This document shows, piece after piece, positions 23,660-35,916 of a stretch of 64,000 nt of DNA. Source of the stretch: Astrothelium macrocarpum (taxonomy: Eukaryota > Ascomycota > Dothideomycetes > Trypetheliales > Trypetheliaceae); NCBI GenBank assembly GCA_021030915.1, contig JAGEMR010000134.1, forward strand, positions 1 to 64,000, written 5' to 3'. The notes below the pieces were generated by a model. It did not search any database, was not told where the DNA came from, and worked only from the letters and a program-made list of their open reading frames with translations. The position numbers were made by a program, and so were the translations under genes. Each line of letters opens with the position of its first letter. The first letter of the stretch is position 1.

Positions 23660-24775
23660 ATGAAGGTTAAATCATCTGGGGTTCCTAGTTTCGACACCAA
23701 AAACATTGCCACACTCTGGAAGTCTAAGATACCGAATCTTACCGCGCTCCAAGCAATTCTTCCAGGCTCGCTGCTGGTTGCTCTTGATATTGAGTCGTCA
23801 GTACGAGGCGTGGGTGAGATCGGCCTGGCATTTCTCCGAGTCAGCGGAAAGATACCTCAATTCTCCGTCGGCGGTGGGACACGTTCATTTTACAATGAAA
23901 ACCAAGTCCGCGCGCATAGTATCCAGATCCGCGACAGGATTCGCAAATCTGCTTTACGTGAGACAACCTTTTTCGGGGAGACAGTCCTCGTCGACATTCA
24001 GGAAGCTGACTCAATCACAAAGGAGATACTCTCCAATTATGGGAGTAACCTTATACTCGTCGGCTTTGATCTCTACAGCGAATTCAAGTGGATTTCACAA
24101 GAATGCCCGTCTCTTGCGTCGTTCTTCGCGGCTTGGGTTGATGTACAAGAGATTGCCTCAGAGCAGTCTGGAAGACCAACGGGCTCATGCTCAGGTCTTT
24201 CAGACACCATCAAGGCATTGGATATCAAAGACTGGCATAAAAATAAGCACAGGGCCTCCCATGATGCCGTGCGATGCCTAGCTGTTCTGTCTGGAATACT
24301 CTCTTTGCGTACATTCACCATCCCTCCCAAGCTTGCTGAAGTTAGGCTTCTTGCTAGACTCCCACCTTCAAATCATCAACAGCCTTTCAGTGTTCGCATC
24401 ACAACAGCCGATAGCAGTACACTGCCATCTGAGTATCCAACGTCTCGTTCAATATCGACACTGTTTGCAAAATACGATTTGACGGCCGTTGCACTTAATA
24501 GAGCCGGGTTTCTAAAGTATAATGGAATAAAGGTTTGGTGGCTAGCATTTTCAAACCTGACGTCGATGGAACAATTTGTTGAAGACGTGAACGGGTTAAC
24601 GCTGAATGGGAAGAAGCTGGTAGTGAACGCCAGATTCCTGCCTACAAAGCATGCGAATAACAGAGAGTCAGGTAAGTACTTGCGTCTGCTTGTCCTCAGG
24701 ACGAAGCTTTGGATTCTGACTACGAGCATTAAAAGAGTCCTTGACAAATCCCGATTAATTCCAAGCCGTGTTTGA
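23660..24775 (+). CDS. Gfd2/YDR514C-like DEDD-type exonuclease-fold protein
   Basis: The ATG at 23660 opens a protein with an RNase H-like fold: LLVALDIESS (first acidic pair), LVGFDLYSEFKWI, then a His/Asp block KHRASHDAVRCLAVLSGIL, the order seen in yeast YDR514C/Gfd2-like proteins. A second region (about 240-340) resembles a degenerate RRM, with KKLVVNARF at its end. At 24672 a good donor (GTAAGT) follows, with a CTGAC branch point and acceptors at 24735 or 24737. Using 24735 gives the short tail ESLTNPD and a stop near 24758. Using 24737 keeps the frame to 24775, since that 66-nt intron is in phase and stop-free. Function is not established; nucleic-acid processing is likely. Confidence 0.75.
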   Translation: MKVKSSGVPSFDTKNIATLWKSKIPNLTALQAILPGSLLVALDIESSVRGVGEIGLAFLRVSGKIPQFSVGGGTRSFYNENQVRAHSIQIRDRIRKSALRETTFFGETVLVDIQEADSITKEILSNYGSNLILVGFDLYSEFKWISQECPSLASFFAAWVDVQEIASEQSGRPTGSCSGLSDTIKALDIKDWHKNKHRASHDAVRCLAVLSGILSLRTFTIPPKLAEVRLLARLPPSNHQQPFSVRITTADSSTLPSEYPTSRSISTLFAKYDLTAVALNRAGFLKYNGIKVWWLAFSNLTSMEQFVEDVNGLTLNGKKLVVNARFLPTKHANNRESGKYLRLLVLRTKLWILTTSIKRVLDKSRLIPSRV

Positions 24776-24953
24776 AGGGTCTATTTGAGGTAAAGCGCTT
24801 GTCCAATGCCGCAAAATGGGAACTTCAACAGCTGTTGAGCAGGAGTTGATTCTGCTGTAGGGAATATGCAAGTTTATGTGGGTTAACAATACAACTGTTC
24901 ACTCCCGGTCAGCAGGCTATACGTGCCCGGTTTTTTTGAGCCACGTCCCAGCG

Positions 24954-26992
24954 CTACTTTTCATCCAATGACGAGCCAGTCAAGGTTTTGCGTGCTCGAA
25001 CATACACCTCTCCAACAGGGTCACCCTCCTCATCGTGTACCTTCCATTGTCCAATTCCATCTTCAGGCGAAGCATGTCTAACGCCCCTTCCGCCTCCACC
25101 GCAAATGAGGTTTCCGGGGCGGTATCCTTTGTCTGCTTGCAAGCGTCTAATGACACTCCCGTGGATTATTGCATCATCAGGTATATCTCGGACTTCGCCC
25201 ATGGGTAATGGCCAGGAGATGCATCGCCAAGAGCCATCAGGTTGCAGGTCCAAGCGACGGAATGGAAGAAATTCCATTATGTTCCATCTATTAATGTTAA
25301 TGTTACATTATTGGAGACTATAAGACGACTTACGTCATGACTTGACCTCGGCCTAGACCGCTCTTGAACTGGAGAGAATCATGTAGAAGGCCTTCTTTGC
25401 TAAGGTTATGCAATGTGAGATGAAAATGCGACATGAAACTCTTCTGGTGCTTGCTGTCATCCTTCGCAAAACCTTGATTGGCCTCTGGAGGGTCGTCGCT
25501 GCTCCCTGTTGACATATTTGCATGATGATCAGGGATACCACCAGAGGCCGCTCGCTGGACATTGATAGTTGGCACTTCAGGCTTCTCCGTTGGCTTTTGA
25601 TGTGGATAAGGATCTGTACTATCCGCACAGTTCATAGCTGCTACCTCGGCTTCGTCGAAGGGAAGACCAGCGCGTCGCGCCTCACGCACCATCCACACAA
25701 GTGGAATGTGACTTGCTGGGTAAGTTTCTGTTTTGTCGTCGATGGTCCAGCCTCCGCCAAGATCCTATATTTGTGAGCAAAGTGCTATTATACAGAGTGC
25801 CAAACTTACTCCATGCCCACCTGCAAACCATACCTCTTTAATGTCTTGTCCTACATCCTCGGATTCGGTTGCATTGTCCCGCTGTATAGCATTAAGAGAA
25901 TTCGCCGAGTATGAAGATGCGCCACCGATGGATCGAGTTGGACTCAGAGATCGGGAGCGAGTCGTTTCTGAATGGTCGCGGGATGTCTCAGGCACGGCCA
26001 GAGATGGTCGATGGGACCGCGGCATATGAAAAGGTTCAGCGACAGGACCTTTCTCTGCACCTTTCTCAGAACCGTTCATCGGCTGTCGATCGTGAGGCTT
26101 GTGATGCAAATGATGAGGAAGCATGTATTTATGCTCTAGCTCTGGCGCGTCCTTTCTTTTCGTTATTAGATCTTGTCGAAATTTGGCCCTCCGTTCGTCG
26201 ATAGCAACAGCATGGCGGACCACTTTCGCAGTGCTCCTGGCAGTGTAGGGAAATTTGCTTCGTTTCATCCATGCATTTTCGAAGGTTGGAACGCTATTGA
26301 CCGTATCGAAAAGGCCAATAAATCTGATTCGCGGATAGATTGGACGCGAAAACGTCTCTCTGAATCTAAGCATGTATTCAAGCATGTCTTTCTTTCCTTT
26401 GTGCTCATTGGCGTGTCCAATCCTCATTTGCCATTTTTGAAAAGTCTTCCAAGCAAATCGAGCCATTTCTTCATTACCTGCAGAGAGGATACCAACATGG
26501 TCGATCATCTCAGCCAGAAAGCGAGCCGTATACGCTCCACGAGAAAAGCCAAGCAAGAATATTTCGTCTCCTGGATTGTAATAGCGCATGAGAAACTAGC
26601 CAAAGCTTGTTAGCAAGATTAAGTTGCTACGAATATGGACGAATAATGCCTACCTTGTACCCGCCCATGACATGGTCACCAAAGGATGTTCCCACTGCCT
26701 GATCTTTCGCTTTGGCGTACAAAGACTTAATTTTTGCAATCCTAGAGTTCTTGGATAATGAGCTACTTGCTACATAGGTGCCGATCCCGGGTTGATAGTA
26801 TGACATGAAGTTCTCAGAACTGCGAGGAAGCATCCTGTATATTTTCAAGATATTTGAGTCAGCTTGGGTCCCTGTGAACTTGTTTCCGGTACCATCGAAG
26901 CACAACACAATCTTTTTTGGCTCTCTTCGAGGAGCAATAGCCATTTTGGGAGCTTGAGAGCTTCTTCGCTGATCACTTTGAAAGGGAGGCAT
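24954..26992 (-). CDS. DUF2235 alpha/beta-hydrolase (T6SS Tle1-like catalytic domain)
   Basis: Four exons on the minus strand, 26992-26654, 26595-25810, 25764-25334 and 25287-24954, with introns of 58, 45 and 46 nt; all phases agree, 629 aa. Landmarks: KKIVLCFDGTGN near the N-terminus, the nucleophile elbow FLLGFSRGAYTARFL across the first splice, RFIGLFDTVNSVP, and VWFAGGHG joined to DLGGGW (the catalytic His/Asp region). DUF2235 proteins are predicted phospholipases or esterases; bacterial relatives are Tle1 effectors, while fungal ones are intracellular and uncharacterised. A Ser/Arg/Pro-rich insert separates the catalytic blocks. The chosen ATG at 26992 has A at -3; the frame upstream lacks another ATG. 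Confidence 0.9.
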
Positions 26993-29074
26993 GGTTGCGA
27001 GTGAAGCTTGAAGCACAGTTTTGGATTCTGGATTCGAATTCTTATTAGACCTTTCTTCCAGCAAAGCAGCACGAAGCTAAATGTTAGGATGGCGAATGCC
27101 TCCTTACCGAGCCTGTTTTCCGAGGCTGCCAAGGTCGTCCAATTCTGGCGTACAAGTGGTCAATAAGGAAGTGCTCGAACCATCTGTGAATGAGTGGTGA
27201 TCGACGATCGACGGATAAATGGTAAATTAACAGCATAGTAATAGACAAAGGACGAAATCGCAGTCTTGCTAAGGAAGGAAATACTGAGGCTGATCAATGC
27301 GAAGACATAGCTTGATAATCTGTAAACACAGTGCATCTAACTCTGCTCCCCACCCCTCAGGTCTCAAACTATCGCACTGGGAACCCTATTAGACAACTTT
27401 ACTCGCCAACTAATGTCCCCGGTGGTGGGCCTTGTTTCCCAAAAGCTTGACGCATTTCGGAATCATGCGGGAGGTTACATGTTAGAGCAATCTTCATCCG
27501 ATGGCCACGGCATCCTCCGCGACGCCACTAGAGATTTTGAACATTTTGTTGGTCAGAGGTCTGTGAAGTCCCTCGAAAAAGGTAGTTTGATCGACGAGGA
27601 ACAACCCCACATCGTTCTTATTGGCTGAATGTGGATCATGAAAAAGCAAAGTAGCTTCGGGTATGCACTTTGTAGACAGCGGATGCAGAAACTGGGTCCA
27701 CAGCAGATCGGGGATGTAGCTGTGCATGACGATGCCTGTCTTCATCTCTCCTTGCATCTGTCTCGGCACGTCATCCTACTGGGCCCCAATCACAAAGATG
27801 CCCTACTGGGTCCGACGGCTATGGCATCCTTCGCAACGCCATTGAGAGATTGACTATACTGCGGGTTGAAGGCCTGACAGAGTCTCCACTGAAATGAATA
27901 TGGATCGACCCAGATTGATGCTTGGTAGAATTTTTTCTTCGGCATCCCTGAGATAATCTTCGAATCGGGCTAAAAGCCCTGGGTCTCGGGCAGGCACTAA
28001 ATAGCCACCGGACCTAGTAGGCTAGTGGACGCACAAGTGCGTGGGATTCGTCCAGTTTGAGATTGGACATGATGTACGCCATCCAATGGTTGGAATTGAG
28101 AAGAGACTGAATGAGGATAGGGAGAAGAACAGTGCGGAAAGGCTCGGTTGGAATCAGCGCGTCGGCATGGGCACGTTGCTAGGGTTCGCTTGTCGGATGT
28201 CTCCATTGGGCAGAACTCCTTTGTGGCCCCGACGTCAACCTTATCTGTCTTTGGCATTTCCATTGCTTTTTGGCGATGTCCACGTCGGCGGAAATTAACA
28301 TCTCGTGTATCTCTACCGATCGAGATTCGCTTCACCCCTGGAGCTGCATATGCAACGCTCGAGTAACTGCAGCATCAATTGTGCTGTGCTCTCAAAATGC
28401 TAAAGACATTCTTAACTCAATTGAGGAAGCCTTACTATACAATTTGAGATGCATGGTTCAGCTCAATCTTCGTATAGATCAATGTCTTGATTCAGGCTGC
28501 TCCATCAAGATGGCACGAGGGTCAAAATCCAATTGGAGCTACTTGCCTTCAAACATATTGTTTCCCACGTAATCGTAGTACCATTTTGCGCAGAAACCTT
28601 GCAAATTATACCATGTGAGTATCCGAACTCTCGTTTGATCGTACGTCGCTCACGCACAGAAGAAGTCTACCGATACTAGTCTACCGATACTAGTCGTGTT
28701 TTATTAACCCGTTTCATATAGCATCATTGGTTCTTCCGATCATTTGCATTATTATCGCGTGAAGAGACTTGACGTCCAATGATTCATGATTGCCGGTGTA
28801 TCAGCGGAGACACCGTGTTCACACCGCTGAGCTTTGCCTTACTAGAGCCTGCATATATGACGCTATGAAGTATAGATAGAGAAAAGTAAGATAGCGCCAG
28901 TAGCAAGCGCGGCCTACGCACCCGGAGGTCGGACCTATCTCTGATCTCAAGGTGGAGCATAGGATGATCTGTTTACTCTACGAGAATGGCTTTCGGCAAT
29001 AATCAACTAATTTTTCCAAGTTTTGCGTCAGAATCTGACTCCACCAAGACTTAAAATACATTGGACAAGTCCGA
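26993..29074. other. Long gene-poor stretch with a small diverged duplication
   Basis: About 2.1 kb without a recognised gene. Two segments about 310 bp apart (27499-27529 and 27813-27843) share a motif encoding DG(H/Y)GILR(D/N)A that differs almost only by C/T or G/A transitions, suggesting an old duplication. A 15-bp tandem duplication (CTACCGATACTAGT unit) lies at about 28668-28698. Two short same-frame pieces at 27413-27853 separated by one TGA may be remnants of a gene. Confidence 0.4.
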
Positions 29075-32000
29075 ATGAGGCATATGGGGTCATCCGACCA
29101 ATTTGCGCCTGCTTTTACATTGGCGACATTTACTCCTACGATGTATTCCTTTTTCTATTTCGTTTTAGGAGTTCTTGTCACCTCGGTTGTCTTTTCTTCT
29201 GGTATTCTCACCAGAACACTGGAACGGTTCTCCTCTTCTCCACGAAAAGGAAGCGCAAAACGGCAGCCGAACGGAATTGCAAATGGTTTTGCAAACGGTT
29301 CTGCAAATAGGTCTGTGAACGGAGGTGTAGGCTATTATCGATCATATCATTCGGAAAAAGGCTATCAAAATGGTCGCATCGAAGACGAATCTCATGATGA
29401 AGTTGAAGAAGTACCCAAAAAGCATCACGAGGGAGTCGGCAAAGTCTTTGAAGACTTCGCTCAAATCCTTCGCGCCAGCCAGCGTCCTCTACCAACCGAA
29501 ACAGGAGATGGGACCTACATGGACAAAATAGTACCGACTGGTCTCGCTAACGACGTCAAATCGTTAGGGTTTCGTGATGCAAAGACCCTAGCGATGGTAG
29601 TGCGGAACAAAATCTCAGGAGCACATGTGGATGATAGAACGATGCTGATGGAAAGAGTCATTCAACTGGTTAGCGCATTGCCTTCACATTCGAAGAACCG
29701 GGTCAATTTGACAAACGCGTTTATTGATGAACTCTGGAACTCTTTGCAGCATCCACCTCTATCTTACCTAGGACCATCAGCTCGCTACCGCAAAGCTGAT
29801 GGATCAGGTAATAATCCAGTAATACCTCATCTTGGTGCGGCAGGTGGCCCTTATGCTCGGAGTGTACAACCAGTAACTGTTCTGCCTGAATCTCTACCGG
29901 ATCCTGGGCTAATATTTGATGCCGTGTTTGCACGAGAAGAATTCAAAGAGCACCCTAACAGGTGCTCGAGTATCATCTTTTATTGGGCAGGCCTGATCAT
30001 CCACGATTTGTTCCAGACATCTCATGATGATATGAATATCTCTTTGACATCGTCCTATCTTGATTTATCACCGCTTTATGGCAACAACCTAGATGAACAA
30101 AAACAAATTCGGACATTCAAAGATGGGAAATTGAAGCCAGATTGCTTCTCGTCTGACAGAATTCTTGGCTTTCCACCAGGTCTTGGCGTCATACTAATCA
30201 TGTTTAATCGTTTCCATAATTATGTTGTCGAGCAATTGGCTGTCATCAACGAAGGTGGGCGCTTCACCAAACCAAATCCTGACTATCCGCTGGAGAGTGC
30301 GGAGAAAGCCTGGTCTCAGTACGATGAAGATCTGTTCCAGACTGGGCGTTTGATCACTTGCGGTTTGTATATGAATATTACACTGATTGATTACGTAAGT
30401 TTATAAATTTATTCGTAGAAGTTCGTGTTAAGCATTGTCCACAGGTACGTACCATTGTCAACGTCAATCGCACCAATTCGGATTGGACGCTGGATCCCCG
30501 TGTTGCTATGCCCGACAAAGTTTTCCGCAAAGACGGAACACCGCGAGGTGTCGGTAATCAAGTCTCTGCGGAATTTAACCTGGTCTATCGTTGGCATTCT
30601 GCAATCAGTATCAGGGATGAAAAGTGGACAGAAAATCTCTATATAGAGATGTTTGGAAAGCCAGCATCTGAAGTCTCAATGCCCGAACTGCTTGGAGGTC
30701 TGAGAAAGTGGATACAAGCGCTTGACGAAGACCCACACAAGCGTACATTTGCGAAGCTCGCGAGGCAAGCTGATGGCAAATATAACGACAATGATCTGGT
30801 CAGTATTCTTGCTGACAGTATAGAAGACTGTGCGGGTAAATGACCTTCATCCATCTTCGATATGCTACCGATTTGCTAATTGTTGTAGGATCTTTTGGAG
30901 CAAATAACGTACCCAAAGCACTCCGCGCAGTTGACGTCTTAGGTATGATCCAGTCCCGCAGATGGGGTTTGGCCACACTCAATGAGTTTCGAAAGTTCTT
31001 TGACTTGAAGCCTCACGACACATTTGAAGAGATCAATCCGGACCCAAATGTTTCAAATCAGCTTCGCCATCTCTATGAGCATCCGGATTATGTTGAATTG
31101 TACCCTGGCTTGATTGCCGAAGATTGTAAGAATCCAATGGTTCCTGGAGTAGGTATCGCACCAACGTATACTATTTCGCGATCGATATTGTCCGATGCTG
31201 TCTGCCTTGTAAGAGGAGATCGATTCTACACCATTGACCACAGCCCAGTGAACCTCACAAAGTAAGTTACCACAGGCTCTAGGAGAAAGCCGTAGAAGCT
31301 AATGCACAAGCATAGTTGGGGCTTCAGTGAGCAACAATCTGATATAGGTATCGATCATGGATGCGTGTTCTACAAGCTGTTCCTCCGCGCTTTCCCCAAT
31401 CACTTCAAACCCGACTCTGTATATGCGCACTATCCTATGACAATTCCTCCCGAGAACAAGAAGATTCTCGAGAGTTTAGAACGAGACCATTTGTATTCAT
31501 TTGACCGCCCGGCAGAAGTTGCACCTCGGATTAACATCGTCACTTACAATGGAGCCAAGTTTGTTCTAGAACATCAAAGAGACTTCAAAGTTACATGGGG
31601 AGCAGCAACAAGCGTTGTCATGGGTAAAGGAGGCGCTGACTTCATGCTCTCGGGAGATGGTCCTTTCTATGCTAGACAGCGCGAGACAATGGCCAAGTCA
31701 CTTTACCGTGGAGAGTGGCATCAACAGGTCAAGGATTTCTATGAGCACATAACGCTGAAGCTCCTTCACGAGAAATCATTCAAAGTTGCCGGCAAAAACT
31801 GTGTCGACATCACACGAGACGTGGGCAATTTGGCTCATGTCCACTTCGCATCAAATGTCTTTGCTTTGCCATTGAAGGACAGTGATCACCCCCATGGTAT
31901 CATGACAGAACATGATATGTACATGGCTTTTGCGGCCATGTTCTGCTGCATTTTCTTCGACCTGGATCCAGCCAAGTCGTTCCCCCTAAGACAAGCTGCC

Positions 32001-32945
32001 AAAGCTATTGGCGAAAAGGTCGGCGGCATCATCGCGGCTAACGTGCAAGCGGTCAAAATGACTGGCTGGGTATCTGGTGCCATCAGCAGGCTATTCCACC
32101 ACAACCATTATCTTAGTCAATATGGTGTCCATATGATTCGCCGACTACTGGATAGTGGTCTTAAAGCTGAGGAAGTTGCTTGGTCTCAGGTGCTTCCGAC
32201 CGCAACCGCCATGGTCCCCAACCAAGCGCAAGTGGTAGGCTCTATCCACGATCCTGACTGATTATGGTAGTTGGCTTGCTTTTGCTAATCACTTTGCAGT
32301 TTACCCAAATTCTTGACTTTTACCTCTCACCCAAAGGATCCAAGTACCTACCAGAAATCAATCGCCTCGCTAAACTCGATGACGATTCCGCCTATGATGC
32401 GCTTCTGCACTATTGCATGGAAGGCATACGTCTCAACGGCACGTTTGGTTCCTACCGGGAATGCGCTTCGCATACTTCTATCCCCGACCCTGATGAATCA
32501 AAATCCGTAAGTGTTAAGCCCGGAGACAAAGTGTTCGTATCGTTTGTTGGAGCTGCCAAGGACCCCGTAGTTTTCCCTGATCCTGAAGTAGTCAAATTAG
32601 ATCGTCCGTTGGAGAATTATATCCACTATGGCGTTGGTTCTCATGAATGTCTTGGTAAGCAAGCGAGCCAGGTGGCTTTGACCGCGATGTTGAAGGTGGT
32701 TGGAGGCTTGGATGGATTAAGAAGAGCGCCTGGGCCAAAGGGTCAACTGAAAAAGATACCCCGGCCAGGTGGATTTTACATCTATATGAAAGAGGATGGT
32801 AGTGGATATTTCCCATTCCCACTGAGTGAGTAGACCTTTATTCCGCCATTTCTCTACGGTCGACTGAAGATACTGACTTAAAGTAGCCATGCAAGTTACC
32901 TGGGACGGGGAGCTCCCGCGTTTGCCTAATCCCAGGGTTAGATAG
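29075..32945 (+). CDS. Ppo-type fatty acid dioxygenase / cytochrome P450 fusion (linoleate diol synthase-like)
   Basis: Six exons: 29075-30394, 30445-30835, 30889-31261, 31316-32234, 32300-32825 and 32884-32945; phases agree, 1196 aa. The N-terminal half is an animal-peroxidase-type dioxygenase with distal heme His310 (LIIHDLF), radical Tyr488 and proximal His491 in YRWHS. The C-terminal half is a P450 with the N-x-x-Q motif (Asn997, Gln1000 in NQAQ) and heme Cys1118 in GVGSHECLGK. Such enzymes oxygenate linoleic or oleic acid to a hydroperoxide and isomerise it to diols (psi-factor oxylipins controlling sporulation). Both heme sites look intact, so both activities are likely, unlike PpoC-type proteins that lack the P450 Cys. 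The N-terminus has a hydrophobic segment and an Asn-rich linker. The last exon is tiny (VTWDGELP) and easily missed, because exon 5 has a stop eight bases further on. Confidence 0.95.
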
Positions 32946-33855
32946 ACCATCAATCCAACGTATGAATAGAGGCTGTGTAATAATTAGACTGGAGGAGATG
33001 GATAATTGACTTTCTGATTGCTCATTCCAACCGGTCCACGCAGTCGACGGCGAACAAGCTTGTAGTACAATCATTGTTTTAAGGTTAAAAATTTCAACAC
33101 CCGTACACAGGTTCATACCGTTCCAAAGGCGGGTAAGCAACTGTCAAGTGTTGCGGCATTGCACGTATGTTATCCGTGTAGAAATCTATTTTACAAGAAT
33201 CGCCGAAGCACTGGAGGTCGTATCAGAGATGTTGATTTGCTAAACGTGACGCCCTCATTGTCATTCTTTTATTCTATGTCTACCACCAACTATCGTTCAC
33301 GTGGATTGTTGGCTTGTGCTTGCTATGATCAAGGAGAGAAATAAAATCCCTTGGTGTATATCCACTGGTTGCACTGATTTACTATAGGCGTAAATAATGT
33401 AAGCCAGGAGCTGGCTAAGATATGACGGAAAAACAAGACAATTCCATCCACCGTAGCTCACTTGCTTTCCAAGAGCATGAAGGCCTTTCTGCGCACGATA
33501 CTCCACGTTCCCAAGTCAGGGGTCCAATATCGACCGTGGTTGCTCACCAAGTGATCATGTTTGTAACCTTCGGCTCAAGGAGCTCGGCCTCTGCTGCCCT
33601 TAGTATTGAAATTCGCACCGCCTGATCTGTAGTAGTATTACCCTGTCATGTCTTTCTCAGGGTTCTCAACAAAGTTGTTCACTCGATTATAGATTGTCGA
33701 GGACACCTTATGTTTGTGCTATGACGTCCGCACCCTGCATTAGCGGAAGGAGGCTTAGCGAGCATCACAGCCACATTTCTCAGCCTTGCATCTCGCTTAC
33801 ATATAATCAGCCCCCCTCGAGCGCCTGTTTAACCATCTCTTACTCCATCTCAAGT
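32946..33855. other. Intergenic, no gene seen
   Basis: No recognised gene; 3' flank of the oxygenase gene and promoter of the PigL_N/ULD gene. Confidence 0.5.
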
Positions 33856-35916
33856 ATGGCTGAAGCGTTCGGTCTTGCTTCGAGTATTCTTGCAATCGCA
33901 GGAGCAGCAGCAAAGTTGAGTATTAATCTCTACGGACTTGCAGATGCCCTGAAAGGTGCTGGCACCGAAGTTCGTATGGTTGCGAACGAAACCTCGTTGT
34001 TTTCGCGAGTACTCAGAGAAGTCCAAGTCGTTCTCGATGGTAACTGTACAAGAGCGTGGCGCGCATGGAGTATTGCAGAAGATTTGATTCAACTTTGCCG
34101 CACGGCCCAAGAAGATGGAGAACGACTGCTTTGCGCGTTGCAGCCTTTGGTAGAGCAAACTGGAAGTCAACTTCAGCGGGTTGTCTTACGTATCAGGTGG
34201 CTATTCCAAAGATCAAAGTTCATCTATCATCAAGAACTGTTGAAATCGCTAAAGTCAAATTTGCAACTTTTGATCTCCGTAATGCTTATGTCGAGAGAGT
34301 CGGACGAGGATGCTCATACTAGGTAAGCTGAATTACAATTCAGATTATTGACTTCCTCTGCTTAATTTGCACTCTCGCAGTCTGCGATACGAAGTTCGGA
34401 ACCTCAAAAGGTACATTGAAGTGAGCACAGAGATGATGCGAAATAGTCTACGGTCTCCACAATTGCTTCAAACCTTGTCAAAACAGATCCCAGATAGGTT
34501 CGCTGAGTTTCACGGCCCAGAATGTGATTTGGAAGATGATGCTTTTTCTGCGCTGGACCATCCAGAACACCATGTTGATGCTATCCTCGATAAGAATATC
34601 CAAATATACGCCACAGCGAAAGACATCCAGTCGAACCTTGCCTTACATGAAGATGACAGTCGTGAGGACCAGAACCCTGGAAATACCGGATGCTTGGCCC
34701 TGATATCTTACTTTCGGCTACTTTTTATCCAGGAGAAAGTTTCAACATTCGCGGCGGAGGCTCTCGCTGTACCGAAAGAAACACATCCATCCCCTGAGAA
34801 CAAGTACACGCAACCACATGTCGAGGATTCTGCTGATAGCCAAATTCCTTTGGTCAACAGCGTGATAAACGGAAATACACCCTTTGTGCAAGACTCAGAT
34901 GAAGCCACGCTGTCCATCATGAATGACCGCCCTTCCAGCAAGAGGTCGAAAGAAACTTACAGAATGAACGATCAGACGTCGTCTGGCGAATCTTCACCAA
35001 TACTTACAGATACCATCCAATCGAAAAGTGCAGCTGATGTCAAAGCGTTTGCGCAAGAATTAGGGTTACGTATCAGAGAACGAACGAAAAATGCCAAAAG
35101 ATCAAAAAGAATGAAAGGTTCGGATAAAATCATCGAAGACGATTCATTGGAATCGATAGATTCTAACGATGGAGAATCATTGGAGTTCTCGGACTCCGAT
35201 AGTGAAGAATTATACAAAAATGCACGCCTGAGCTCGCGCAAGGCCGAAGAACTCAAGGACGAGGCGAGAAGGATTCTGAGACAGGCGGATAAGGCAACGA
35301 GAAAATTGAAAGCGAATTTTGACGCTCAGGAAGCGAGAACGAAAGAGGCAGACGACCAAAAGAATAAAGATGGGAGCGAGAAGCAAGCTCCGATCAGGTT
35401 TAAGGATGCTGTAGGGAGGAAGTTCTCCTTTCCTTTTGCTTTATGTAAGACGTGGAAGGTAAGTTCAGCTTTTATACCACACTCGAGAAGAGCGCTTCGC
35501 AGACTCGCTTTGAATAGAACATTGGCAACTAATTCGTGCTATCTCAGGGGATGGAAGGCTTAATATGCCAAGCATTCGAACACGTAGACGTCATCGGATC
35601 GCATGTTAAAGAAGGTCATTACGATCTTTTGAGGCCTGACGGAGAAATTATCCTTCCACAAGTTTGGGAGTCTGTAATCGGGCCTGGTTGGAGTATTACA
35701 ATGCACATGTGGCCTATGGAAGATTATGACTCACCCAAACTTCCGGAATCGCCGCTCAGAATCCTGGACCTTAGCCCTGAATCTACGAGGAATCGTGGCG
35801 AAAGTAACTCTGGGCCGCAGGATACTAAGCGTCTTCGGCTACCGCGTGCATTCTCGTGGCTATCTCGAGGCAACAGAAAGGGGGATGTGGGTGATCTTGA
35901 GGCTGATCGAAGTTGA
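33856..35916 (+). CDS. PigL_N (fungal STAND N-terminal) plus ubiquitin-like ULD domain protein
   Basis: Three exons, 33856-34322, 34381-35458 and 35548-35916, 637 aa. The N-terminus MAEAFGLASSILAIAGAAAKLS is the start of the fungal N-terminal domain found on STAND/NLR proteins and PigL-like proteins. The middle is acidic and Lys/Arg-rich with likely coiled coil (about 380-460). The C-terminal part, completed by the second splice (RFKDAVGRKFSFPF, TWK joined to GMEGLICQAF, then GHYDLLRPDGEIILPQVWE), matches the fungal ubiquitin-like domain found with such N-terminal domains. It ends in a short tail at 35916. There is no NB-ARC or kinase domain. A signalling or incompatibility role is inferred from the domain pairing. 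An NB-ARC pseudogene lies 1.4 kb downstream. Confidence 0.85.

Noticed and set aside
24672..24775. Reading straight through 24672-24737 as coding
   Set aside because: A strong GTAAGT donor, a CTGAC branch point and acceptors are present; the open frame is only because this candidate intron is a multiple of three. Not fully excluded.
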